Both the position numbers and the translations under genes were made by a program. A stretch of 29,646 nucleotides of DNA from Aquificota bacterium. Lineage in GTDB: Bacteria; Thermosulfidibacterota; Thermosulfidibacteria; Thermosulfidibacterales; Thermosulfidibacteraceae. Below the pieces are notes generated by a model. It saw nothing but the letters and a program-made list of their open reading frames with translations. It searched no databases and was not told the origin of the DNA. Of this stretch, positions 1 to 7,173 are shown one piece after another (the first letter of the stretch is position 1; each line of letters starts with the position of its first letter). The DNA is taken from contig WGAU01000089.1 in assembly GCA_015494645.1 (NCBI GenBank), positions 1 through 29,646 on the forward strand, read 5' to 3'.

Positions 1-223
1 TTCCAACTCCTTCTATAGCTTTAAGGTCTTCTACCTTTACATTTTCTGGGTCCTTTTCAATTACCTTAAGCACATCTTTGGCGAGGCTCAGCACATCCTT
101 CTTCTTGCTCCCCTTGCTTAAGATGAGTGCTACAAGCTCCTGGTTGCTCAGGGCATTTGCCCCTAACCTCAGAAGTTTTTCTCTGGGCCTTTCCTGTTTG
201 GGGATGTCTTTTATTCGTCTCAT
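1..223 (-). CDS. radC: RadC family JAB-domain protein, N-terminal part (cut by window edge)
   Basis: Only the first 74 codons lie in the window; the gene runs off the left edge. The start ATG is at 223-221 and overlaps the mnmE stop as ATGA, so it is the last visible gene of the rpmH-mnmE operon. The protein begins MRRIKDIPKQERPREKLLRL, followed by GANALSNQELVALILSKGSK, which is the typical opening of RadC/YeeS proteins (helical UPF0758 N-terminal domain with a helix-hairpin-helix ending in AIEGVG). The catalytic-type JAB/MPN metalloprotease-like domain of the family would be in the missing part, so its metal ligands cannot be checked. The family was named for DNA repair, but that role is disputed. 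The family call is secure; the function is not. Confidence 0.85.
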   Translation of the reverse strand, partial: MRRIKDIPKQERPREKLLRLGANALSNQELVALILSKGSKKKDVLSLAKDVLKVIEKDPENVKVEDLKAIEGVG

Positions 224-1599
224 TTTCCTATGCAGAACCTGCTGAAGATCATGTTCAGTATATCATCAGGGGTTGTTTCCCCGGTGATCTCTCCCAATCG
301 GTTTAGGGCTTCTTTCAGGTCAATGGCCACAAACTCGTTGGACAATCCGCTTTCAAGGGTTTCTATGCAGTTTTCTAAAGCCTGCTTTGCCTTGACGAGC
401 ACATCAAAATGGCGCTCATTTATGAGAAAGTCGTTTTGTATTCCCTGTTTGCTTAACGTCAGATCAATAATCAGTTGCTGAAGTTGATCAATCCCCTGAT
501 GTAGCTTGGCGGAGGTTCTTACCATTGCCTTAGGATTCACCAGTTTCAGGGCATCTTCTGTGTCAAAGGCGGGAGGGAGATCGCTTTTGTTGATAACCAG
601 TATTACCTCTTTGTCCTTTAGTAGAGAGGCTATGTAGCTGTCTTCCTCTTCAAGGGGACGAGAAATGTCTACTACAAACAGAACCAGTTGGGCTTTTCCA
701 AGCTTCTTTATGCTTCTTTCAACGCCAATCTTTTCCACGGGGTCATCTGTTTTTCTTATCCCGGCGGTGTCAATGATTCGTACGGGGTAGCCGTGGATGG
801 TTATTTCTTCTTCAATGGTATCCCTTGTGGTGCCGGGAAGTTCCGTTACAATTGCCCTTTCTTCCTTAAGGAGGGCGTTTAGAAGGCTGGATTTGCCCAC
901 GTTGGGCTTGCCCACAATGGCAATGGGAATTCCTTCCCTTATAACCTTGGTTGAAGAGAAGCTATTAGCAAGCTCTTCTATCTCCTTGATAATGAGTTTA
1001 ATTCTCTCTTGAGCCTTTTGGGGATGGAGAATTTCTATCTCCTCCTCGGGAAAATCAATGGAGGCTTCTATGAGCATAAGAACTTCCCTCAGATTGTCAG
1101 CGATCTGCTGAATCTTACGCTTTAAACCTCCACTTAACTGACCAAGGGCGAGCTCATGCTCCCTGTCGCTTCTTGCCTCTATGACGTCAAGGACCGCTTC
1201 TGCTTCGGTCAGATCCACCCGGCCACCCAAAAGGGCTCTTTTGGTAAACTCTCCGGGCTCTGCAAGCCTTGCTCCAGCCTTAATGCACGCGGACAGCACC
1301 TTTTGGGGACTAACAAAACCACCGTGGCAGATGATTTCTGCCATATCTTCTGTGGTGTAGCTCTTGGGAGCCCTGTAAAATATTAGGGTAACTTCATCCT
1401 GAACTTTACACGTTTCTGGATCTACTATAAAACCATAATAAACAAACCTTTCTTTGAGATTCTCCGGTAACTTTTTGCCCTTTCCCACCCTGAAGATCTT
1501 TCTAACAATGTTAAATGTTTCGGGCCCGGATACTCTGATGACTGCTAAAGCTCCTTTTCCTACAGGTGTAGCAATGGCAGCTATGGTATCAGTATACAT
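220..1599 (-). CDS. mnmE: tRNA modification GTPase MnmE (TrmE)
   Basis: A 459-aa protein of normal family length. MnmE with MnmG installs the 5-carboxymethylaminomethyl group on wobble uridine 34 of certain tRNAs in the cytoplasm. The N-terminal formyl-THF-binding domain covers about residues 1-120. A helical domain follows, with the G domain inserted in it: G1 GKPNVGKSS at 230-238, G3 DTAG at 277-280 and G4 NKSD at 337-340. The C-terminus is the diagnostic CIGK (456-459), with the conserved Cys. The start codon lies 11 bases inside the end of yidC, and the stop overlaps the radC start by 4 bases, so translation is probably coupled. The jag/khpB gene that often sits between yidC and mnmE is absent, and mnmG is not in the window. 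Confidence 0.97.
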   Translation of the reverse strand: MYTDTIAAIATPVGKGALAVIRVSGPETFNIVRKIFRVGKGKKLPENLKERFVYYGFIVDPETCKVQDEVTLIFYRAPKSYTTEDMAEIICHGGFVSPQKVLSACIKAGARLAEPGEFTKRALLGGRVDLTEAEAVLDVIEARSDREHELALGQLSGGLKRKIQQIADNLREVLMLIEASIDFPEEEIEILHPQKAQERIKLIIKEIEELANSFSSTKVIREGIPIAIVGKPNVGKSSLLNALLKEERAIVTELPGTTRDTIEEEITIHGYPVRIIDTAGIRKTDDPVEKIGVERSIKKLGKAQLVLFVVDISRPLEEEDSYIASLLKDKEVILVINKSDLPPAFDTEDALKLVNPKAMVRTSAKLHQGIDQLQQLIIDLTLSKQGIQNDFLINERHFDVLVKAKQALENCIETLESGLSNEFVAIDLKEALNRLGEITGETTPDDILNMIFSRFCIGK

Positions 1600-3058
1600 G
1601 TTTTATCAAGAGCTGTTCTATGATGCTAAGTATGTTGCTTACTAAAAAGTAAAGGCACAACCCAGAGGGAAAGTTCAAAAAGATGATGGTAAAGATTATT
1701 GGCATGGCTAACATAAACTTGTTCTGGCTGGGGTCCTGTCCGGGGGTTAGAAGCTGCTGAACAAGCATGGTTACACCCATGAGTACCGGGGTTATGTAGT
1801 AGGGATCCTTGGCGGAGAGGTCTGTTATCCACAGTATAAAGGGGGCATGACGCAGCTCTATGGATACCATGAGCAGCTTGTAAAGGGCAAAGAACACGGG
1901 AATTTGCAGAAGCATGGGGAGACACCCGCCGAAGGGGTTCACTTTGTGCTTTTTGTAAAGTTCCATGATTTCTTGATTCATGCGGTTGGGATCGTTTTTG
2001 TAGGTTTCCCTTATCTGCTGGATTAGGGGCTGAAGTTCCTTCATCTTGTTCATAGACTTGTAGCCCTTTACCGTTAGGGGGTGGAAGATGATCTTTATGA
2101 TAATGGTGAGGAAAATTATAGCCACTCCGTAGTTAGGGATGATTTTGTAGAACCAGTTCATAAGGTAGAGCAGTGGTTTGGAAATAACGCCGAATATGCC
2201 GAATCTTATGTTTTCCTCAAGCTTTAGACCGTAGCTTTTAAGCAGATCGTACTTTTTGGGGCCTCCAAATCCCCAGCTTGCAAAAAGTTCCTCTTTCTCC
2301 GGGAGAAGGTAAATATAGAATTTGTGTTTTCCAATCTTTTCTATCTCGGCGGTAACGGGTTCTTTGGGTATTACTGTTACGGTGAAGTATAGAGACTGTA
2401 AGGCTACCCATACGGGATTCTTAAAGGCTTTACTTTTTTCTTTTTCAAGTTTTATCTCCTTAACCTTTTGACCATCGTAGACCAATGGCCCGACGAAGGA
2501 ATACTTTGATTCCCTGTCTTTTGGAGCGGTTTGGGGCCCAAAGGAAATTCCTAAAGGAGCTCCTTCTATTTTTAGATCAAACCTGTATTCCTTTTCGTAA
2601 AAGGCGTACTTTTTAATTACGGTGGCATTGTCAATCAGACCTTTTAAGACAACAACTACCTTGTCCTTTTTATTAATCACCTTCGGAGAAAAGAGCAGGT
2701 TATTTGCCGTTTCTGTCAGGTCTTTTTCTTTGGCTATGTTCCAGAAAAATCCTTTAGGCGATATAAGTTCCATGGGCTTACCGTTGTCATCTTTGTACTC
2801 TTTCAGCTTAAGGCTTTTCAAAACTCCTGCCTGGGTGTTTATTACGGCTATATATTTTTCCGTTTCTACCTTTATGTTTTCACCCTTTAGCAAAGCCCTT
2901 TTTCTCACGGTTTCGGTTTGATTTGCCGTTACCTGTGGTTTGGGGGCAACCTGTTTGTTGTGTTGTCCTGTGAGGTGACTTCCAAAGTAGTAATAAAGCA
3001 GTAAAGCCAATCCCAAAGATAGTGCGAAAATCAAAAGGCTGGATTTCTGCTCGTCCAT
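1589..3058 (-). CDS. yidC: Membrane protein insertase YidC
   Basis: A 489-aa inner-membrane insertase that works alone or with SecYEG to insert membrane proteins. The Gram-negative layout is clear. One N-terminal membrane segment (about 7-26) is followed by a large periplasmic domain (about 30-285). The conserved five-helix core then starts near residue 296 and runs through the PFGGCLPMLLQIPVFFALY segment (375-393) to the end. At the position of E. coli Arg366, the positive residue of the hydrophilic groove, this protein has Lys322 (KIIFHPLT against RGIMYPLT). The start has a good ribosome site, AAAGGAG seven bases ahead of the ATG. It lies 21 bases after yidD and overlaps mnmE by 11 bases. 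Confidence 0.97.
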   Translation of the reverse strand: MDEQKSSLLIFALSLGLALLLYYYFGSHLTGQHNKQVAPKPQVTANQTETVRKRALLKGENIKVETEKYIAVINTQAGVLKSLKLKEYKDDNGKPMELISPKGFFWNIAKEKDLTETANNLLFSPKVINKKDKVVVVLKGLIDNATVIKKYAFYEKEYRFDLKIEGAPLGISFGPQTAPKDRESKYSFVGPLVYDGQKVKEIKLEKEKSKAFKNPVWVALQSLYFTVTVIPKEPVTAEIEKIGKHKFYIYLLPEKEELFASWGFGGPKKYDLLKSYGLKLEENIRFGIFGVISKPLLYLMNWFYKIIPNYGVAIIFLTIIIKIIFHPLTVKGYKSMNKMKELQPLIQQIRETYKNDPNRMNQEIMELYKKHKVNPFGGCLPMLLQIPVFFALYKLLMVSIELRHAPFILWITDLSAKDPYYITPVLMGVTMLVQQLLTPGQDPSQNKFMLAMPIIFTIIFLNFPSGLCLYFLVSNILSIIEQLLIKHVY

Positions 3059-3079
3059 GCCGTTTCTCCTTTTGCTTTT

Positions 3080-3304
3080 TTATGGAACAGGATCAAAACC
3101 TCCTTTTGAGAAGGGATGGCATCTTGCTATTCTCTTTAAGCTTAAGAAAGTACCTTTTATTACACCGTATTTGGTTATGGCTTCCATAGCGTACCGGGAA
3201 CAGGAGGGATAGAATCGGCAGTTTTTCCCTAACCATGGGGATATAAACACTCTGTACAATTTAATCAGTACTAATAATGCGTAACTTGGCAATTGCTTCC
3301 ACAA
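3080..3304 (-). CDS. yidD: Membrane protein insertion efficiency factor YidD
   Basis: A 74-aa protein matching the YidD family along its whole length: the YRVFISPWLGKNCRFYPSCS core with its three cysteines' region, then the terminal HPFSKGGFDPVP. YidD is a small membrane-associated protein thought to help YidC-dependent insertion. The start is a TTG at 3304, preceded by AGGAGGTGGAG. The first 44 bases lie inside the 3' end of rnpA in another frame, as is common in this cluster. An internal TTG four codons later is the only close alternative start. Confidence 0.93.
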   Translation of the reverse strand: MWKQLPSYALLVLIKLYRVFISPWLGKNCRFYPSCSRYAMEAITKYGVIKGTFLSLKRIARCHPFSKGGFDPVP

Positions 3305-3611
3305 AGTCTTTCTCCACCTCCTGAAGCTTTGGGGGTTTATATCCCCTCTTCACAGTAACCACAATGTCCCAAGGAGGAAGTTTATGTTTGTTCAATCTAA
3401 ACGCTTCTCTTATAATCCTTTTCCATCGGTTTCTCACCACAGATTTACCAATCTTTCTCGTAACAGTAATACCCAATCTCGGATGTCCAAGTTGGTTCTT
3501 CAGAACGTGGATAGTAAAGTACTGGCTGTAAATTTTTTGTCCTTCTTCATATACCTTACGAAATTCTCGCCGTTTCCTTAGCCGGTACTCCTTGGGAAAG
3601 GAAAAATCCAT
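3261..3611 (-). CDS. rnpA: Ribonuclease P protein component
   Basis: A 116-aa basic protein, the protein subunit of RNase P, which matures the 5' ends of tRNAs. The RNR signature is visible as VVRNRWKRIIREAFR around residues 59-73, preceded by GITVTRKIGKS. The ATG at 3611 lies 9 bases after the rpmH stop and has no clear Shine-Dalgarno sequence. An in-frame TAA (the rpmH stop, since the two genes share a frame) blocks any upstream extension, so translation is probably coupled to rpmH. The Thermus-type arrangement with rpmH nested inside rnpA is therefore excluded here. The 3' end overlaps yidD by 44 bases. Confidence 0.95.
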   Translation of the reverse strand: MDFSFPKEYRLRKRREFRKVYEEGQKIYSQYFTIHVLKNQLGHPRLGITVTRKIGKSVVRNRWKRIIREAFRLNKHKLPPWDIVVTVKRGYKPPKLQEVEKDFVEAIAKLRIISTD

Positions 3612-3620
3612 TAGGAAAAA

Positions 3621-3755
3621 TTACACTGTGAGTTTTTTCCTCCCTTTGGCTCTTCTTCTCTTCAGTATCTTCCTTCCGGCTTTGGTTCTCATTCTCGCTC
3701 TAAATCCATGTCTTCTCTTCATTTTGAGCTTGCTGGGTTGGTAGGTCCTTTTCAT
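3621..3755 (-). CDS. rpmH: 50S ribosomal protein L34
   Basis: A 44-aa very basic protein, MKRTYQPSKLKMKRRHGFRA and onward, matching L34 from end to end. It starts at an ATG with GGGAGG eight bases ahead and stops at 3621. L34 is a late-assembly protein of the large ribosomal subunit. It heads the classical cluster rpmH-rnpA-yidD-yidC-mnmE. In many bacteria dnaA and oriC lie next to this gene, but here the upstream neighbour is an anchored NTF2-like protein and flagellin, so the cluster seems detached from an origin. Confidence 0.97.
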   Translation of the reverse strand: MKRTYQPSKLKMKRRHGFRARMRTKAGRKILKRRRAKGRKKLTV

Positions 3756-3791
3756 TTTTCACGCCTCCCTTCAGGGATAGTTGGGCTATTT

Positions 3792-3820
3792 TTCTTAGCC
3801 AAACAGCTAAGGTGTGTCAA
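3792..3820 (-). promoter_or_regulatory. Putative sigma-70 promoter of the rpmH operon
   Basis: On the minus strand a perfect -35 TTGACA (3820-3815) is followed after 17 bases by TAAGAA (3797-3792), a weak -10 that matches at three of six positions. The -35 overlaps the TGA stop of the upstream gene. A perfect TATAAT lies just upstream (3825-3820) but lacks a matching -35, so a second nearby start is possible. A short imperfect hairpin covers the -10 side, with no U-tract after it. Confidence 0.4.
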
Positions 3821-4647
3821 TTATAGCTCAATTCGGCTTCTCTAACTATTTTAAGTCCCTGCCGGGTGGGTAGAACCACAAGGGCTTTGAGGGAATCAAT
3901 CCTTTTTATGTTGCTTCTGTATATTTGGTGAAAGAAAATCACAAAGTAATCGGTTGAGGGGAGCTTGGCTATGGCGGGATCTTCAACCACCACGTCAATG
4001 TACTTTATCTTTCCAAGATTGGCTTTCCGGTAGTTCAACCATGCGGATAGATTGCCGTATTTGCTTCTGAAGTTTGGATGGTATAGTTTGGCATAGTTGT
4101 TAAAGTTTTCTTTTATCTGCATCCACGCCACCTGCCATTTGTAGGGAAAATCTAACAAGGTCTTGGGGTATTCTGTCTTCTCTTCTTTTTCTCCTACCAC
4201 AAGCATTTCACATTTGAATCTGAGGGAGACCTCTCTGTTTTTGAGATCACTGAAGATGCAAAGAAATCTTCTACCCTTAAGCTTGTGGCATACGCAGTTT
4301 TTAAGCCCAAGTCTTCTAACGCGGTTGTATATGCTTCTTGCAGTCCTTCTGGGTTTTTTAACGGGTTGATTATCCTGTAGGGCTATGAGCTTCTTCTCTT
4401 TGAGCAGTACAAGATAGACGTATCTGTTTTCTGTGACGAGATAGGGGTAGTTGGTGTTTACCCATTGTTCTGCTTCTTTTTTGGGTAAGGAGGTTTTTTC
4501 TGTTTCGTTTGAAGAGGTTTGAATCTCTTTTTCTTCCGCCTGCGGTTTGTGCTTTTGTGTACTCAAGCGTATATGCCCAATCTTCCAGAGAAAGGAGGTG
4601 AAGGATATAAGCCCTATGACTATCATTAGAACGTACAGCCGCCTCAT
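3817..4647 (-). CDS. Membrane-anchored periplasmic protein with C-terminal NTF2-like domain
   Basis: A 276-aa protein. Residues about 4-22 form a single N-terminal membrane anchor, followed by a polar linker rich in Glu, Lys and Gln (about 30-60). The middle region holds three Cys in NCVCHK and FLCIF, then one more in FKCEM. The last 105 residues (YAKLYHPNFRSKYGNLSAWL and onward, with repeated beta strands ending GLKIVREAEL) look like the NTF2-like domain found at the end of many L,D-transpeptidases and related envelope proteins. No transpeptidase motif with catalytic HxGT/Cys is present, so no enzyme function is proposed. It lies 33 bases after flagellin and may be co-transcribed with it. 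No Shine-Dalgarno sequence is visible before the ATG. Confidence 0.65.
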   Translation of the reverse strand: MRRLYVLMIVIGLISFTSFLWKIGHIRLSTQKHKPQAEEKEIQTSSNETEKTSLPKKEAEQWVNTNYPYLVTENRYVYLVLLKEKKLIALQDNQPVKKPRRTARSIYNRVRRLGLKNCVCHKLKGRRFLCIFSDLKNREVSLRFKCEMLVVGEKEEKTEYPKTLLDFPYKWQVAWMQIKENFNNYAKLYHPNFRSKYGNLSAWLNYRKANLGKIKYIDVVVEDPAIAKLPSTDYFVIFFHQIYRSNIKRIDSLKALVVLPTRQGLKIVREAELSYN

Positions 4648-4680
4648 GGTGCACTATAGTGGCTTTAGAGTAGGATTATG

Positions 4681-6711
4681 TCAATCCCTTTTGGCTTCAA
4701 ACAGGACCTTCCACACCTGTGCCGGCTGTAAGTTTGCATGGGCAAGCATCATGGCGGCTGTGTTTCTACGCAGCTCTAAAGTTGTTAGTTTAACGAGCTC
4801 TTGTGCCATATCTGCGTCTTCTATTGAGGAGATGGCTTGGGTTACTGCAAACTTTTCTTCGTCGGCCAGAGAGGATGCCTGTTGCATTCTGTTGATGAAA
4901 GCGCCAAGCAAGGATTCGTATCTTGATAGGGTGCCTATGGCTTCGTCTATGATGTTTATGGCGTTTTCGGCTCCGTTTTTTCTTGTAACGTCAATGAGGA
5001 TGTTTCCCTCTGGATCTTTGAACCCCAGTATTAGGGAATTTACGGGGGGGATGTAAAAGGGAATGCTTTGGTTAGCCAGAGGTCCTGCAGCTACTTTTTG
5101 ACTCAGATCTCTAACGGTTATCACTCCGCTGACATTTTTGGCTGTTTCTCTTAGAACAATTACTCCGTTTTCAATGATTCCGTAGAACAGGTTTGAGCTT
5201 TGCGGACCGTAAGTTTTGTTGTTGACAGTAATGAAGGCATCTGTTCCGGTCCCAGAGACCAATGTGAATCCCAGAACCTGTGCAAGGTTGCCGCTTAGAT
5301 CCCGTACGGAGGGTATGTATAAGCTGCCGGGGTAGAGGGCTTCAATGCTCAGATACTGGGTGCCAGAGGAGGTTTGGTATATTGCCAGAGCGTATTCTCC
5401 TATGGAATTGTTGATAGAGTTCTTTAAATCATCCACCGTTGTGTTACTGTTCCAGTTAACCGTGTAGGAATTTCCTCCTATTTCAATAAGTAATGTTCCA
5501 GATGATGTGAGGCCGTTGTATTCTTTGAAGGTGATTTTCCATGTGTCCTTTTTTCCGGCTATGTTTTGGTATCCGCTTCGTGTTGAGGAGATGCTTAAAG
5601 TGAAGTAGGACCCTTTCAGCTTTGAGTCGGGATAGGCGTAGAAGGTGGCTCCAACCGAAACCCATGTTCCCTGAGGTGTTCCTTCTGAATCCACCACTCT
5701 GTAGGAAAGCTTTGAGTTTACCCAGTCAATTTCTATAAATAGTTCTCCATTTAACAGGGCTATGTCTGATAGGTTTCCAATGGTTATTGTGGCGCTAACG
5801 GCGAGATTTCCCTCTTGGGCTGTGTTGTTGGAAGCCGTTGTGTCAACGTGCCAGATCCCTTTGTAGCCTTCCTGTATGGTCTGGGAGCCGCTGTATATGG
5901 TTATGCTTACGTTGTTGTTGGAGGCTACCACGAAAGGGGTTCCAAAGGTGCCTGTTCCTACGGTGGCTCCTGTGGAGGCCTCATAGACAATGAAGTCGTA
6001 GTCTGGATTTCCCGGAGTGAATATGATGTCGTAGTCAGCGTTGTAGGAAGCGGCGGTGGTGGTATCGGCTGAAAATACAGCTTCCCCTAAAGTTCTTGTG
6101 TAATCGTATGTGTCTCCTAAGGTGAGGGGCATTCTTTGAGCCTGGGGAATGGGAGGGTTTACTTCCACGAGGGCTTTGGTGGCAGCGGTAGCACTGGAGA
6201 ACTCCAGTACAGCATTTTCCACTTTGCCGGTTACGTAGCCGAAGATATAGGGAGAAGAGCTTGTTATGCTTCCCGCCATGGAACCGTCCAGTAGTTTTTT
6301 GGTGTTGTATTCAGTTATACGGGAGATTCTATCTATCTCTTCAATGAGCATGTTGATTTCTTCCTGTATAGCTTCTAAGTCGTCAGTGGTGAGGGTGGCG
6401 TTGTTGGCAGCTTCCAGCGTCAGTTCCCTCATACGGTAGACGGCGGATTTTATACCGTTTAATCCAGAGAGGGCATATTCTGCAGTGTAAAGCAGGTTGG
6501 TTGTTTCATCTAAGTTGCGTTTGGCTCTGTCCCAGCCTATCTGCAGGGCTTTCAGCCTTGAGAGATGATGGATGCTTCCGGGATCGTCGGCTGCAGTTAT
6601 GATTCTTTTGCCAGTTGCGAGCCTTTTTATGGTCTGATTAACAGCATCTACGGTCCTATCAAGGATATTGGCTGATGCGATGGCGGGCAGATTAGTGCTA
6701 ATGGTGAACAT
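4681..6711 (-). CDS. fliC: Flagellin with large central domain
   Basis: A 676-aa flagellar filament protein. Residues 1-150 give the flagellin D0/D1 half, with TIKRLATGKRIITAADDPGS and later IDRISRITEYNTKKLLDGS. Residues about 583-676 give the C-terminal D1/D0 half, with AISSIEDADMAQELVKLTTL and the end region AAMMLAHANLQPAQVWKVLF. About 430 residues between them form a Thr/Ser/Gly-rich, beta-strand-rich surface domain, much larger than in short flagellins. FlgL is a less likely alternative because the IEDADMAQE segment and the end are flagellin-like. No other flagellar gene is nearby. The ATG at 6711 is preceded by AGGGGG inside a leader hairpin, and a sigma-28 promoter lies about 60 bases upstream. 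A short charged tail (EAKRD) follows the usual C-terminus. Confidence 0.9.
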   Translation of the reverse strand: MFTISTNLPAIASANILDRTVDAVNQTIKRLATGKRIITAADDPGSIHHLSRLKALQIGWDRAKRNLDETTNLLYTAEYALSGLNGIKSAVYRMRELTLEAANNATLTTDDLEAIQEEINMLIEEIDRISRITEYNTKKLLDGSMAGSITSSSPYIFGYVTGKVENAVLEFSSATAATKALVEVNPPIPQAQRMPLTLGDTYDYTRTLGEAVFSADTTTAASYNADYDIIFTPGNPDYDFIVYEASTGATVGTGTFGTPFVVASNNNVSITIYSGSQTIQEGYKGIWHVDTTASNNTAQEGNLAVSATITIGNLSDIALLNGELFIEIDWVNSKLSYRVVDSEGTPQGTWVSVGATFYAYPDSKLKGSYFTLSISSTRSGYQNIAGKKDTWKITFKEYNGLTSSGTLLIEIGGNSYTVNWNSNTTVDDLKNSINNSIGEYALAIYQTSSGTQYLSIEALYPGSLYIPSVRDLSGNLAQVLGFTLVSGTGTDAFITVNNKTYGPQSSNLFYGIIENGVIVLRETAKNVSGVITVRDLSQKVAAGPLANQSIPFYIPPVNSLILGFKDPEGNILIDVTRKNGAENAINIIDEAIGTLSRYESLLGAFINRMQQASSLADEEKFAVTQAISSIEDADMAQELVKLTTLELRRNTAAMMLAHANLQPAQVWKVLFEAKRD

Positions 6712-6714
6712 CTC

Positions 6715-6750
6715 ATCCCCCTACACATTCCTACCTCCATGTAGGGGGAT
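6715..6750 (-). promoter_or_regulatory. Flagellin leader hairpin with CsrA-type sites
   Basis: A perfect 11-bp inverted repeat, ATCCCCCTACA (6715-6725) and TGTAGGGGGAT (6740-6750), flanks a 14-nt loop. In the mRNA the 3' arm is the Shine-Dalgarno region, and the flagellin AUG begins three bases after the stem. The 5' arm end and loop read ACAUGGAGGU, an exact match to the CsrA/RsmE consensus ACANGGANGU. A second GGA is in the loop (UAGGAAUG). Another CAUGGAGG lies just upstream (6762-6755). The structure should hide the ribosome site and display CsrA sites. Confidence 0.6.
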
Positions 6751-6771
6751 TTAGCCTCCATGCACATTTCT

Positions 6772-6798
6772 ATATCGGATATAGGAAGGGAAACTTAA
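6772..6798 (-). promoter_or_regulatory. Sigma-28 (FliA) promoter of flagellin
   Basis: On the minus strand TTAAGTTT (6798-6791), an 11-base spacer and TCCGATAT (6779-6772) match the sigma-28 consensus TAAAGTTT-N11-GCCGATAA at 7 of 8 and 6 of 8 positions with exact spacing and an intact CCGATA core. It lies just past the stop of the upstream small gene and about 60 bases ahead of the flagellin ATG. A 6-1-6 palindrome (6771-6783) covers the -10. Confidence 0.8.
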
Positions 6799-6801
6799 CT
6801 G

Positions 6802-7173
6802 TTATTCGGAAATTTCGTTGAAGGGGTCTACTTCTCCGTATCTTACTACTGCTGGGGGGTGTCCGGGTTCAAAAACCACATAAGTCATGGGAATGGCAGG
6901 GACGTCAAACCTTTTTGATGAGGTGGCAAGGCATGGATTCTTTGCCCTTTTCCGGCATTTACCTTTGTACGCTTTGCCTTGGGCTGTAACAAATATTACA
7001 AATTGATCCCTCCTAACTTTGGCAAAAGGCTTATAGAAGCACCCCCTTTTGGAACATTTCCTGATCCAACCGCTATCTTGGGCAAAAGAAAAGACGGGTA
7101 AAGTGAAAACGATAAGAAGGGGAAGGAGAACCCTTCCCCAAGTGATTTTACCTCTTTCTCCACTGGAAGCCAC
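6802..7173 (-). CDS. Small secreted cysteine-containing protein of unknown function
   Basis: I do not recognise this family. The protein has a clear Sec signal peptide, ITWGRVLLPLLIVFTLPVFS followed by FA, and a basic mature part of about 90 residues with four Cys (KC, GC, KC and PC contexts), which could form two disulfides in the periplasm. It ends VRYGEVDPFNEISE. The start is uncertain. The GTG at 7173 used here lies 26 bases inside the rpsI end. An ATG at 7212 would overlap rpsI by 65 bases and place a polar stretch before the signal. An ATC at 7146 with AGAGGT ahead would give the neatest signal peptide but would be a rare start. It is the last gene after rplM-rpsI. Confidence 0.6.
   Translation of the reverse strand: MASSGERGKITWGRVLLPLLIVFTLPVFSFAQDSGWIRKCSKRGCFYKPFAKVRRDQFVIFVTAQGKAYKGKCRKRAKNPCLATSSKRFDVPAIPMTYVVFEPGHPPAVVRYGEVDPFNEISE

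Noticed and set aside
1825..1833. Perfect DnaA box TTATCCACA in yidC, with similar TGTGGATAA matches in fadN (12963) and the alcohol dehydrogenase gene (about 24255)
   Set aside because: Each is a single copy inside a conserved coding region, not clustered and without an AT-rich unwinding region, so no origin is supported.
3787..3803. Short inverted repeat GGCTA/TAGCC before rpmH
   Set aside because: Only five or six pairs with a bulge and no T-run on the transcribed strand, so not a terminator; it overlaps the proposed promoter.
4652..4661. Palindrome CACTATAGTG ahead of the NTF2-like gene
   Set aside because: Ten bases with no second copy or promoter context; expected by chance at this length in a 30-kb window.
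4547..5056. Plus-strand open frame of 169 codons across the flagellin and NTF2-like gene ends
   Set aside because: It is a shadow of two convincing minus-strand genes; its composition is odd and it has no recognisable domain.
6600..6762. Upstream open reading frame starting at the AUG of CAUGGAGG in the flagellin leader
   Set aside because: The frame has no protein-like features and ends within flagellin in another frame; the AUG is better explained as part of the CsrA-type motif.
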